A stretch of DNA of 64,000 bases from Mycoplasma simbae ATCC 49888 (GTDB lineage: Bacteria; Bacillota_I; Bacilli_A; Mycoplasmatales; Metamycoplasmataceae): assembly GCF_000702705.1 (NCBI RefSeq), contig NZ_JNJG01000008.1, positions 1 through 64,000 of the forward strand, read 5' to 3'. The position numbers and the translations under genes were made by a program. Shown piece by piece: positions 11,017-20,106 of the stretch. The notes beneath the pieces are model-generated. The model saw only the letters and a program-made list of their open reading frames with translations. It ran no database searches and had not been told where the DNA came from. Every line of letters starts with the position of its first letter. Positions within the stretch are counted from its first letter, which is position 1.

Positions 11017-11779
11017 TAGTGTGATTGCAAAGAAAAAATATGGTCAAAACTTTATTTCTGATCCTAAATTGATTGGAAAAATTATTGATTTTGTTCAACC
11101 AGAAGGCAAAAATATAATCGAAATTGGTCCTGGATTGGGTGCGCTAACTCAACATTTGGCAAATAAAGCCAATATTTTTAAAGCATTTGAAATTGATCCC
11201 GATATGGTTGAACATTTACTTTTGAACAAAATTTTGACCACCGAGCAAATTGTAAATCAAGATTTTCTAACTGCTGATTTAGCTAATTTCAAAAATTATG
11301 ATATTGTTGGGAATATTCCATATTACATAACTAGCGAAATATTATTGAAAATTTTTGATCACAGACACAATTTTAATCAATTTACATTAATGGTGCAAGA
11401 TGAAGTGGCTAATCGTTTGGTTGCTAAACCAAATTCGCACGATTATTCAAAGCTTTCTTTGACATGTCAATATGTTGCTGATGTTGAAAAAGTACTTTTT
11501 GTTGATAAAAAGTACTTTGAACCGATTCCAAAAGTGGATTCAGCAATTGTAACTATTAAATTTAAACATCAGCATGATGATAATTATGAAAATATTAAGG
11601 ATTTTTTCAAGTTGTGTTTTCTAGCACGTCGCAAAAAATTGTCTTTTTCACTAAAGCGAGCGTATAAATTGGAGCAAATTAGCAATGCTTATTCAAAACT
11701 TGGTTTTGAAGACAACATTAGAATTCAGCAGTTAAGTCTTGAACAAATACTGAATTTATTCAAGGAGCTAAATTCATAA
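11003..11779 (+). CDS. rsmA: 16S rRNA dimethyladenosine transferase
   Basis: Dimethylates two adjacent adenines in the 3' helix 45 loop of 16S rRNA (KsgA). The 258 residues begin KKKYGQNFISDP, the classic KsgA N terminus. The SAM-binding motif I is EIGPGLGALT and the catalytic NIPYYIT motif is present. A helical C-terminal domain follows. Loss of this gene gives kasugamycin resistance in other bacteria. The stop overlaps the next start as TAATG. Confidence 0.96.
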   Translation: MKKNNSVIAKKKYGQNFISDPKLIGKIIDFVQPEGKNIIEIGPGLGALTQHLANKANIFKAFEIDPDMVEHLLLNKILTTEQIVNQDFLTADLANFKNYDIVGNIPYYITSEILLKIFDHRHNFNQFTLMVQDEVANRLVAKPNSHDYSKLSLTCQYVADVEKVLFVDKKYFEPIPKVDSAIVTIKFKHQHDDNYENIKDFFKLCFLARRKKLSFSLKRAYKLEQISNAYSKLGFEDNIRIQQLSLEQILNLFKELNS

Positions 11780-12150
11780 TGAGAATTGTTGATTTTGATT
11801 TTGATAACGAAATAAATAATGAGCAAGCATGATCACCAAAATCCAAGGCACTCTTTAAACGGTTTGAATTTTTTATAATTGTGTCAATTTTAATACATGT
11901 AATGACAGCAGTTTTGTATTTTTATGTTAAATTTGATACCGCCTTACATAAATCGATTTTAATTATAGTAACTTTAATTAGTGTGTTTGCATATTTATAT
12001 TCGCTTTCAGTGTTTTTGGCCTTTGTTTTTTACAAAAAATTTACTAGAAATACTGATAATTTGAATAAAAAGCACGCAAAAAAAGCTTTTGAGCTTTATA
12101 AAATATTTATTTTTGACTGAACTTGTTTTAAAAAAATGACTTTAAGGTAA
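11779..12150 (+). CDS. Small two-helix membrane protein
   Basis: I do not recognise this 123-residue protein. It starts with an acidic stretch (MRIVDFDFDNEINNEQA). Two hydrophobic helices at about 31-50 and 60-84 follow, then a basic Lys-rich C-terminal tail. Its two Trp codons are both UGA. The TAATG overlap with rsmA argues that it is a real gene translated by reinitiation, and gpsA follows 13 bases later. No functional residues can be identified. Confidence 0.75.
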
Positions 12151-12163
12151 AATGTAGGTAAAT

Positions 12164-13165
12164 ATGCAATTAAAAATCAAAAAAATAGCCTTTATTGGTA
12201 CAGGTGCGTGAGCTTCAGCACTTGCTTCAATGCTAACTAAAAACGGTGTCGAAGTCAAAATGTGAGGAATTGATGAGCAAGAAATTAATGATATTAATAA
12301 TGGCATCAATTCAAAATATTTTGGGGAAGAAAAGTTCAATAACCCGCATTTAATTAAAGCAACAAGTAATCTTGCATACGCATTGCGTGGTGTAAATACT
12401 ATTGTTATTGCTGTTCCTACGCCCGCAATTGTTGATGTTTTAGGTCAAATAAAAGAAGTTATTGGCAAAAAACTTGTGAATGTAATTAATGTTGCCAAAG
12501 GTATTGAGCCAAAAAGTAAAAAATTCTTTACTGAAGTTATTAGAAAAAAACTAGCCCCTAATGTGGTTGACGTTTGTTCATTAATTGGTCCGTCTTTTGC
12601 GGATGAAGTTTTTTATAACCATAAAACAATGATTAATGTCGTGGGTAAAAACCCTGTATTCTTGAAGAGAATACAAGATTTGTTCTGCAATGATAGCTTT
12701 GTGTTAATTCCAAATGAAGATGAAAATGGTGCTCAAGCATACGCAGCTTTAAAAAATGTATTGGCCATAGGTATTGGAATTGCTAGTGGTTTACATAGTG
12801 CGAAAAATCTTGCACCAGCTCTAATTTCGCTTGGCATGAAGGAAATTATGTCCATTGCTAAGGTAGTATTTCCACCAGTTGATAATACAGTTGGCTATGA
12901 ATTAGCGGCCATAGGCGACATTGTTTTAACTTGCTTAAACACTTCTAGCCGTAATTATAGTTTTGGTTTGCAAGTAGCACAAATTGGCGTTAAAAAAGCA
13001 CTAGCTGCTAATACTAAAACTGTGGAAGGATATAACACTGCCAAAACGCTAGACCGTTTCATATGGGATTTAGGTTGATTGGATATACCGTTTTTTAGAA
13101 CTATTTTAGAAATTTTACTTTACAAAATGGATCCTAAAAAAATATTATGATTCTTTAGAATATAA
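12164..13165 (+). CDS. gpsA: Glycerol-3-phosphate dehydrogenase [NAD(P)+]
   Basis: Interconverts dihydroxyacetone phosphate and sn-glycerol-3-phosphate for phospholipid synthesis. The 333 residues show the N-terminal dinucleotide fold (IGTGAWASALASML from residue 11) and the VIAVPTPAI segment. The catalytic Lys region NVLAIGIGIASGL and the C-terminal substrate domain GDIVLTCLNTSSRN follow. The ATG at 12164 follows a GTAGGTAA site. It ends at the hairpin shared with the convergent restriction enzyme gene. Confidence 0.95.
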
Positions 13166-13193
13166 AACACGCTCGTTAAAAAGCGTGTTTTTT
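13165..13193. terminator. Bidirectional terminator between gpsA and the restriction enzyme gene
   Basis: Nine-base arms (AAACACGCT/AGCGTGTTT) flanked by T and A runs. The restriction gene stop (13192-13194) lies at its right foot. Confidence 0.8.
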
Positions 13194-14022
13194 AAAAGTA
13201 TTCTTCAGTAGCTAATTTATCTCAAAATTGATCATTTCTAGCTTGTCAATGGCAATATGACCTGTGATTTTGATTGTTCATGCCGCAACTAAAGAAAACT
13301 ATTCCTTTTTCAACTTGTGAAACAAAATGTTCATAAGTTATGGCCGGCCCAAATTTCATAGAGTTGAAATAACCGTGTTTATTGGTTTTTGCTATGCAAA
13401 AACCTTCAACACCAAATTTTCCCTCTACTCTGTCTTTTAACGAGCGTCCATGATAAACTGAATTTTTATATATTGGTAACCTGCGCCCATATCATTTGGC
13501 TAAAACTATTTCGCCATTTCTAAACTCATTAGGCACTTTTAGTTCTTTATTAGGTCTTTGATCCTGTTGGAAATCATAAATTATGCTAATATCTTTATTT
13601 TTGGCAACAAATAATTTTTGTCCAAATGTATTTCATCTATCAATTTTAGGTGCAGATTCGCCTGTTCAAGAATATCTACCGGGTATAGTTTGATTTTTTC
13701 TTGCAAACATATATAAAAATATATTTCGGTTAGCAATTTGATCATCTTTGTCAAATATATGTTTATACTGGGGTTGGTTGTAAATATAATAGTTTGGTGA
13801 TCAATCACCAAAACTAGTTATATATTCACTTTCAATCTTTAATTCATATCCAAACATATCAGGTTTTGATAATCCATTAATGTTTATACCAAACATTAAT
13901 TCAAGTCAGTGACCTCTTCGACCAGTATGGCCATATTTATATCAAAGTGTTTCTGGTTTTCGTCCTTTAATTTTACGTCTAAAAAGATCCATTATAAATT
14001 CGATCTTCTCGATTTTTCTCAT
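13192..14022 (-). CDS. MvaI/BcnI-like type II restriction endonuclease
   Basis: A 276-residue protein that looks like the MvaI/BcnI (LlaMI-type) restriction enzyme family. These are monomeric PD-(D/E)XK nucleases cutting CC(W/S)GG sites. The decisive segment is GRRGHWLELM followed by SKPDMFGYELK: it gives Glu41, Asp55, Glu60 and Lys62, the same E-(14)-D-(5)-E-(2)-K spacing as I recall for MvaI and BcnI. FGDWSP and a C-terminal HYHW-like stretch (SYCHWQARNDQFWDKLA) also fit. Trp codons are mainly UGA. The start at 14022 has an AGGAC site, with an alternative ATG ten codons later. No methyltransferase gene lies beside it or anywhere in the window. The specificity is inferred and not shown. Confidence 0.75.
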
Positions 14023-14318
14023 ATTACGTCCTATTTCGACACGTTTTCATTTCTTTACCCAATTTTATTGTATACCTTTTTTTAATAAAACAAGAAAATT
14101 TTTAATTTTTTATTGAAATTCACTGAATAATGTGGAAAATTTTGCAGAAACCGTCTTTTTGGGCCTAACAAAAGGTAAAAAGTAGCTAATATTTGGGTTA
14201 ATATTATAAATATAGTACACGTACAATCGGAATCTGAATAAATATTTTAATTTTGTTTACGCAGTGTTACACTTATAGTATAATGTATTAGCACCATTAT
14301 AGTTGCATTCAATTTTTC
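14023..14318. other. Non-coding region between the restriction gene and the tRNA cluster
   Basis: About 295 AT-rich bases with no credible gene. On the minus strand a TATACAAT-type -10 lies near 14070-14075 ahead of the restriction gene. On the plus strand TATAAT at 14279-14284 serves the tRNA cluster. Confidence 0.5.
14279..14284 (+). promoter_or_regulatory. -10 box of the first tRNA operon
   Basis: TATAAT lies 34 bases before tRNA-Cys, in the only plausible promoter position ahead of the Cys-Arg pair. Confidence 0.5.
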
Positions 14319-14393
14319 GGCACCATAGCCAAACGGCCAAGGCATAGGTCTGCAACACCTTGATTACCGGTTCGAATCCGGTTGGTGCCTCCA
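14319..14393 (+). tRNA. tRNA-Cys (anticodon GCA)
   Basis: The acceptor arms GGCACCA/TGGTGCC pair fully, the anticodon loop has TGCAACA, the T loop is TTCGAAT, and CCA is encoded. tRNA-Arg follows 5 bases later. Confidence 0.95.
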
Positions 14394-14398
14394 TATAT

Positions 14399-14475
14399 GC
14401 GTCCGTAGCTCAACTGGACAGAGCGCTTGGTTACGGCCCAAGAGGTTGTGGGTTCAACTCCTGCCGGACGCGCCA
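14399..14475 (+). tRNA. tRNA-Arg (anticodon ACG)
   Basis: The acceptor arms GCGTCCG/CGGACGC pair, the anticodon loop reads TTACGGC, and CCA is encoded. A34 implies inosine formation by a TadA-type deaminase elsewhere in the genome, or unmodified four-codon reading. Confidence 0.95.
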
Positions 14476-14493
14476 TATGTAATCACACCATGT

Positions 14494-14517
14494 AAGATGC
14501 TATTGCATCTTTTTTAT
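14494..14517 (+). terminator. Terminator of the Cys-Arg tRNA pair
   Basis: Stem AAGATGC/GCATCTT with a four-base loop and a TTTTTT tail. Confidence 0.75.
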
Positions 14518-14569
14518 TTAAAAAAATATTTTCTATTTTTAAAAAATAGTATATTATTAGTATGCAAAT

Positions 14570-14643
14570 GCAAACGTAATTTAATGGCAAAATTCTAGCT
14601 TGCCATGCTAGTAATGGGGGTTCGATTCCCCTCGTTTGCTCCA
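14570..14643 (+). tRNA. tRNA-Gly (anticodon GCC)
   Basis: The acceptor arms GCAAACG/CGTTTGC pair, the anticodon loop is TTGCCAT, and CCA is encoded. It is a second glycine tRNA besides the UCC isoacceptor at 8763. Confidence 0.94.
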
Positions 14644-14730
14644 TTTGTGAAAACACCTAAGTAGATTTAATCTATTAAATTGGGCAAAATATGAAACATA
14701 AAAAATATTTTTGTTTTTAAAAATATTGTA

Positions 14731-14736
14731 TATAAT
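14731..14736 (+). promoter_or_regulatory. -10 box of the Asn-Glu-Val tRNA operon
   Basis: TATAAT sits 20 bases before tRNA-Asn. Confidence 0.5.
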
Positions 14737-14756
14737 AATGTAGCATATTTTGCAAT

Positions 14757-14831
14757 GCCGATTTAGCTCAGCGGTAGAGCAGCTGGCTGTTAACCAGTTG
14801 GTCGCAGGTTCGATCCCCGCAATCGGCGCCA
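14757..14831 (+). tRNA. tRNA-Asn (anticodon GUU)
   Basis: The acceptor arms GCCGATT/AATCGGC pair perfectly, the anticodon loop is CTGTTAA with GTT, the T loop is TTCGATC, and CCA is encoded. Confidence 0.95.
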
Positions 14832-14836
14832 TATAT

Positions 14837-14912
14837 GGTCTGTTGGTGAAGCGGTTAACACACATGGTTTTCATCCATGCATACACGGGTTCGATCCCCG
14901 TACAGACTGCCA
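14837..14912 (+). tRNA. tRNA-Glu (anticodon UUC)
   Basis: The acceptor arms GGTCTGT/ACAGACT pair with one G-U, the anticodon loop is TTTTCAT with TTC, and CCA is encoded. Confidence 0.94.
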
Positions 14913-14915
14913 TTT

Positions 14916-14991
14916 GGAGAATTAGCTCAGTTGGGAGAGCGGCGCCCTTACAAGGCGTAGGTCATGGGTTCGAGCCCCTTATTCTCCACCA
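14916..14991 (+). tRNA. tRNA-Val (anticodon UAC)
   Basis: The acceptor arms GGAGAAT/ATTCTCC pair, the anticodon loop is CTTACAA with TAC, the T loop is TTCGAGC, and CCA is encoded. Confidence 0.95.
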
Positions 14992-15007
14992 TTTGTTTAT
15001 ATGCGCC

Positions 15008-15029
15008 ACTAGCAATTGCTAGTTTTTTT
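15008..15029 (+). terminator. Terminator after tRNA-Val
   Basis: A 16-base palindrome (ACTAGCAATTGCTAGT) followed by TTTTTT. Confidence 0.75.
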
Positions 15030-15070
15030 ATAAAAAAATATTTTTTTCTTATCTAAAAATATTTTTGGTG

Positions 15071-15076
15071 TATAAT
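15071..15076 (+). promoter_or_regulatory. -10 box of the Thr-Leu tRNA pair
   Basis: TATAAT sits 10 bases before tRNA-Thr. Confidence 0.5.
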
Positions 15077-15086
15077 AATCAAGTAT

Positions 15087-15162
<76 letters not shown>

Positions 15163-15163
15163 T

Positions 15164-15248
15164 GCGCGAGTGGTGAAATTGGCAGACACGCTAGATTTAG
15201 GCTCTAGTGCTTCACGGCGTGAGGGTTCAAGTCCCTCCTTGCGCACCA
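15164..15248 (+). tRNA. tRNA-Leu (anticodon UAG)
   Basis: A class II tRNA with a long variable arm (GTGCTTCACGGCGT region). The acceptor arms GCGCGAG/CTTGCGC pair with one weak position, the anticodon loop is TTTAGGC with TAG, and CCA is encoded. Confidence 0.95.
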
Positions 15249-15263
15249 AATGTTTTTTACACC

Positions 15264-15289
15264 ATGCCCCATTTTGCGGGCATTTTTTT
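15264..15289 (+). terminator. Terminator after tRNA-Leu
   Basis: Stem ATGCCC/GGGCAT with an eight-base loop followed by TTTTTTT. Confidence 0.75.
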
Positions 15290-15521
15290 ATAAAAATTTG
15301 CCAGCAAAAATTCAAAATAAAAAAGTGACCTCGTAGATAGAAAGCACAAAAATAGAAAAAGATGAATAGCGATTTAAAAAATAATTTTCAAATAATACTA
15401 TAACTAAGTTAAATATGTCAAAAACAAAATTATATTAAAAAAAATTATTTGCTTTGACTTCCTCGGTAAAAAATAGGAATTTGACCATATAAAAAATGCG
15501 TTTTAAATTGTTACAATATGG
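15290..15521. other. Non-coding AT-rich stretch before a small ORF
   Basis: No open frame of note. A weak hairpin (TTCCT/AGGAA arms) lies near 15458-15480 and a TACAAT -10 candidate at 15512-15517. Confidence 0.4.
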
Positions 15522-15712
15522 TTGTAGAGGAATTAAAAAAGGCAACAATGTACAAACAGTATCAAAAACAACTCGAAAAACCAAATGAAATAAATAAATT
15601 AAAAAGCTTGGTATTCGATAGTTCGACAGATGATATTGAAGATTCTTTAAATTTTCTACCGTTCTTTAATTACTTACTTTCAAATAACTATTAATGTTAA
15701 TTTCCTCTACAA
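15522..15712. repeat. Imperfect 15/16-base inverted repeat flanking a small ORF
   Basis: TTGTAGAGGAATTAA at 15522-15536 is matched by the reverse complement of 15697-15712, with one extra base. The arms enclose a 48-codon ORF, giving a 191-base unit. It could be a small non-autonomous element, or a long mRNA hairpin that hides the ORF's ribosome binding site. Neither is proven. Confidence 0.45.
15548..15694 (+). CDS. Small hypothetical protein inside an inverted repeat
   Basis: A 48-residue ORF starting MYKQYQKQLEKPNEINKL and ending in a hydrophobic segment (NFLPFFNYLLSNNY), with an acidic middle. The start at 15548 is favoured because AAAAAGG lies six bases upstream and a TACAAT -10 box lies at 15512-15517. 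An in-frame ATG at 15518 would fall on the -10 itself. I do not recognise the protein. Its codons look normal for this genome, but at this length it could be chance. Confidence 0.4.
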   Translation: MYKQYQKQLEKPNEINKLKSLVFDSSTDDIEDSLNFLPFFNYLLSNNY

Positions 15713-15735
15713 AAAAATAAACGCAAAGGAGTAAT

Positions 15736-16347
15736 TTGATACTATACAGAATAGGTGAAATTATTTATAAAAATGGTTCAAATATCATTTTCGAATCTTC
15801 AGGCGTTGGCTATAGCCTAATTATGCCTGATCACAATCGAGTAGAAGCTAAAACTAAATTAAAACTATACTTATTTGACATTAATAACGATTATTATAAA
15901 GCTACATACGCATTTAAAGATTTTAAAGAAAGACTTTTATTCATCGATCTTATTTCATTAAATGGAGTAGGACCGAAAGTAGCCTTTAATATGCTTAATG
16001 TTGGCTGAGAAAAATTAGCGGCAATGATTGCAACAGGTGATATAGATGGAATTTGTAAAACTCCATATTTAAATCCTAAGATTGCTAGATTAGCCATTGC
16101 TGATTTAAGCGATAAGTGATCAAAGATGATTAATATGAAAAAAGCCAGCCAAATCACAGCCGCTCATAACGTTATCGATGAAGCTAAAGTAACACTTAAA
16201 ACCTTAGGGTTTAAAGCAAACCAAATCGATCAAGCTTTAAATTCGATCCCAATGTCAAATGATGTAGAAACAATAATTCAACAAGCCATGTTTGCAATGA
16301 CTGGCAAAAGCTTAGAAAATGAAAATACAAATACTGCGACCAACTAA
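15736..16347 (+). CDS. ruvA: Holliday junction branch migration protein RuvA
   Basis: DNA-binding subunit that holds the Holliday junction while RuvB drives branch migration. It has 203 residues. The N-terminal OB domain is shortened, a helix-hairpin-helix includes SLNGVGPKVAFNML, and a C-terminal UBA-like domain contacts RuvB (TLKTLGFKANQIDQAL). The start is TTG at 15736, chosen because AAAGGAG lies just upstream and the protein then begins ILYRIGEI as RuvA proteins do. It overlaps ruvB by 29 bases. As is usual in mollicutes, no ruvC is adjacent. Confidence 0.9.
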
Positions 16348-17290
16348 TTTTGAAAATTTTATTGGGCAAAGTAAATTAGTTACAACCTTAAAAACAATGC
16401 TTGCAGGGGCACTTCACCGCGATGAACCTTTGGACCACATACTTTTTTATGGCCCGCCAGGAACTGGTAAAACAAGTCTTGCTAGCATTATTGGAAATGA
16501 ACTTACAAGCAAAGTTCATTACTTACAAGGATCATTGCTGGAGAAAAAATCTGATATTCTCAGTGTTTTTGCACAAATTAATACAGGAGACATAGTTTTT
16601 ATCGATGAAATACACAGCATTAATAAAAACGTCGAAGAACTTTTATATTCAGCAATGGAAGATTTTAAAATAGATATAATTATAGGCCCTGAAGGCAACT
16701 CCAAGGTCATGCGTATGAATCTAAACCCATTTACCCTTATTGGTGCAACGACAAAACTAAATTTATTAAGCCAACCATTAAGAGATAGATTTGGGTTCAT
16801 AGGTAGATTAAACCCATATACAACAGCTGATATACTTAAAATAATAGAAAATGTTCAAATAACCTTAGCAATAAAGGCAAATCATCAAGTCTTGGAACTT
16901 GTTGCAGAATACTCTAAGGCAACGCCGCGAGTAGCTATACATTTACTCAAAAGGATTAATGATTTTTCAATCAACAAAAATGAAAGTGTAATAACCAAAG
17001 AAACTGTATTAGAAACATTTAAACATCTAGATCTTTTTGAAAAAGGCCTAAATCGAGAGCATTTAGAGTATCTGCGTGTGTTAAGCGACACTTTTAATGA
17101 CAAAAGTGCATCTCTTGATTCGCTTTCTGGAATTTTAAACTACCAAAAAGAAAATATACTATATGAAATTGAACCTTTACTTTTATATTTTAAACTAATT
17201 GAAAAAAGTCCGCGAGGTCGTAAGATCACAACCAAAGGGATAGATTATCTATTAAATAATTATCGCCACGAAACACAAAAGACTGACTAA
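16319..17290 (+). CDS. ruvB: Holliday junction branch migration DNA helicase RuvB
   Basis: AAA+ hexameric motor of the RuvAB complex. The 323 residues start RPTNFENFIGQ, the RuvB signature. Walker A is GPPGTGKT at 45-52, Walker B is IVFIDEIHS, and the sensor regions are GATTKLNLLSQPLRDRFG and arginine finger-like RDRF. A winged-helix C terminus ends in SPRGRKITTKG. It starts within ruvA and ends at a strong terminator. Confidence 0.96.
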   Translation: MKIQILRPTNFENFIGQSKLVTTLKTMLAGALHRDEPLDHILFYGPPGTGKTSLASIIGNELTSKVHYLQGSLLEKKSDILSVFAQINTGDIVFIDEIHSINKNVEELLYSAMEDFKIDIIIGPEGNSKVMRMNLNPFTLIGATTKLNLLSQPLRDRFGFIGRLNPYTTADILKIIENVQITLAIKANHQVLELVAEYSKATPRVAIHLLKRINDFSINKNESVITKETVLETFKHLDLFEKGLNREHLEYLRVLSDTFNDKSASLDSLSGILNYQKENILYEIEPLLLYFKLIEKSPRGRKITTKGIDYLLNNYRHETQKTD

Positions 17291-17304
17291 ACGTCAGTTT
17301 TTTT
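17282..17304 (+). terminator. Terminator of ruvAB
   Basis: Stem ACTGAC/GTCAGT overlapping the ruvB stop, followed by TTTTTTT. Confidence 0.75.
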
Positions 17305-17320
17305 GTTCAATATTTTTCCA

Positions 17321-17340
17321 TATATACTCATTTTATAGGC
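17321..17340 (+). repeat. Recurrent intergenic motif, copy 2
   Basis: TATATACTCATTTTATAGGC, 81 bases before secDF. It differs from copy 1 (5794-5813) at two positions and shares TTTATAGG with copies 3 and 4. Confidence 0.5.
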
Positions 17341-17420
17341 ATATACGTCACGTCTAAATATTACCTAGCTATCATTAATATATGAAGGTAAAATATGATA
17401 ATAATATATAATTGCAAAAT

Positions 17421-20069
17421 ATGAATAACTTTAAACAATTTTTCAGAAAAATTTTCTCGCTCTCAACTTGAAAAAAAATATTTGACCTTAAATCATGGAA
17501 AAGATGATTTTTGTCTTTTTTCATTCTGACTTCATCAGTTGTGGCTATTAGTGTGGGCACAACTTTATACACATCGCAAAACATCAATAAATCAATTGAG
17601 TACGGTGGCGGTCAAGAATTTTTAATTTCAATTGAAGGTAAGGATTCCACAGCCAACATTTCCTCGTCAGAGGTTGCAAAATCTATTCAAAACCGTATAA
17701 ATGGAGGCAATGATTTTGGTGAATCTGATGTAGTTGTTGAAAGCAAAGACAAAGTTAAAATTTCAAAAACTGGTCTTTTAACTCCTGAAAATAGAGCTTT
17801 ATTTGAAAGTTTAATAACCACAAAATCATATTTGATTTTTACCGATACTTCAGGTCAACCTTTGTTTAGAAACGGTGTTTTTGTAGAACCAAATGAAAAC
17901 AATAAAATTGATTGAGAAGAAGTTATTTTAGATCCAGAAAAATTAAATTCATTTGTTCCACCAATTAAAGGAGCTAGACCTAACTTTAGTTCTTTTGGTA
18001 ATGGCAAAAACTTTGTTGTAGATGTTGAATTACGTAACAAAGATGCCGAAATTGAGTGAACCAAACTAACCAAATATTTATCAGAAAAACAAAATGAAAA
18101 CGAAAAATATTTATTAACTTGATTAAACATTGATGAACTAATTCGAATTGCAAAAGATAAATATGCTGCAGAATGACAAAATACAGGCAAAAACCCATAT
18201 CGTTTTATATACGTGAATGAGGATCCATCACTAAATAATGGCCAAGGAGTTTTAAAAATCCACTCTGTTAAAGCTGATAATTATTTAGTAAATAAAGTTG
18301 GTGTTAATCGACCACTAAGCGGCGATAGATTTAGTATCCCATCTACAGCTAGTGGTGAAGCCTTAACACAAGCTACTTCTAAAAAATTAGCCGATGAAAT
18401 TTCATTCGGTACATCTAATTACTCTCTAAGTATTTTGTCAAGCAACTTCATTCCTGCACAACAAACAAATAATGCTTTTGTGTTTTCATTAATAGCAATT
18501 GGTATTGTTTTTGCAATAATTTCAATCTTTTTAATTGCTAATTACTCAATTTTAGGCTTAATTGCTTCCTTAGCTATTGCACTATATCTTTTTGTAGTAT
18601 TTAGCTTATTTGGCGTATTAAAAGGTCAATACTCTCCAGTTGCTTTAGCTTCAATTCTTGTTGGCTTAGGTCTATGTTTTAATATTATTGCCCTGTCATA
18701 TTCACGTCTAAAACAAGAGCTTTATAAAGGCGAAAAAATGCGTAAAGCAACAGCAACAACCGCTCGCTCAAGTTTGCCTTATTTAGTTGACGTAAATATT
18801 TTGCTAATTCTAGCTTCATTCATGATGTTTTATTTGGGATCGCAAGGTTTAAGAGATTTCAGTATTGGCGTAGTGCTTTCAATTATTGGTATTGCCTTTT
18901 CGACTGTGCTACTTGTTCGAATTTGCACTAATTTACTTGTTAACACCAAAGCTTTCATTAATAAACCCGCTTTATTAGGATTGCGTTCTAAAAAACTTCA
19001 CGCCAGTTATCAAGCTAAATTTAAAGATGTTAATTTTGCTAAACAAACAAAATGATTCTTTGTTGCTTTTGCAATAATCACTGTAATTTCAATAATTGTT
19101 TTTAGTGTTTTTGCAATCTATAATCAACATTGAGCTCAAGGTTTTTCACGCTCACTTGAGTTCCAAGGTGGAACCAACATTACAATCCAAGGCAAACAAG
19201 CTTTAGGAGTCAACATTAACGCCGATTTAGCCCAAAAAATTAACTCATACTTAATTAATAACTCTTCACGCTTTGGCATATTGAATCCCGAGCAAGTAAT
19301 CAGTATCAATTCGTTAAATGATCAAAATAGTGCTTATAGCCTTGTTTTAAAAACTTCGCAAGTGATTTCAGCTAGCCAAATTGACTTAATTAAAAAAGAT
19401 ATTCTTGCAACCTTTAAAGAAAGCTTAGATATTGTTAGCTTTGGTGTAAGTCCAAGCGAGTCAATTAGTTTTGTATTAAACTCATTTTATGCACTGATAG
19501 CTTCATTAGCAATTGTGTTTGTTTATGCATTAATTAGATTTAAATGAACTTACGCAATTGCACTGCTAGCTTCACTAGCACTTGAATTTATTTTAATGAT
19601 TTTATTAATTGTTTTAACTAGAATTCAAATTAATTCCATAGCCATCATCGCACTAGCTGCTTGATTATTAATTTCACTAAGTGATAAAGTGATTTTGATC
19701 AATCGTATTAAGGAAAATTTAGCTACACTTAATCATAATGATTTTATTTCAGCTCATCAAGTGCTTGCAATTTCCAACCAAGCATTACGTGCAAATTTAA
19801 AACGTAGCTTGTATGCTAGCTTAATTTATGTTTTAATCGGCATTGTTGCTTTAGCTTTAGTAGGTGCAATTGATTATTCATTTGGTTCAATTATCATTTT
19901 AACTTCAGCAATAACTTTTGCAATCAATTACTTTGTTCTAGCTTCGCTATGAGTTAAACTTGAATCTAAACGCCAAAACGGTATTAAAAAACGTTACCAC
20001 AGCAAGTACTGAGTTCTACCAGGCGAAGATGAACAAGTTTTTCCTGGCATTAACGATTTTATAGCTTAA
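17421..20069 (+). CDS. secDF: Fused protein translocase subunit SecDF
   Basis: An 882-residue membrane protein combining SecD and SecF, which uses the proton gradient to help pull proteins through SecYEG. An N-terminal helix (about 30-50) is followed by a long extracytoplasmic domain containing YGGGQEFLISIEG. Hydrophobic helix clusters cover about 350-540 (SecD half), and a second QGGTNITIQG-type signature opens the SecF half. Another five or so helices follow. The canonical D1/D4 motifs are diverged. Many UGA Trp codons split the frame in a standard-code reading. It sits alone between two terminators. Confidence 0.9.
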
Positions 20070-20074
20070 TTTTG

Positions 20075-20096
20075 ACCGCTTTGAGCGGTTTTTTTA
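20075..20096 (+). terminator. Terminator of secDF
   Basis: Stem ACCGCT/AGCGGT followed by TTTTTTT. Confidence 0.75.
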
Positions 20097-20106
20097 TGGA
20101 GTAAAC

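Noticed and set aside
14608-15022. Frames over the tRNA cluster
   Set aside because: Known artefact of tRNA gene sequence; the cloverleafs explain the region.
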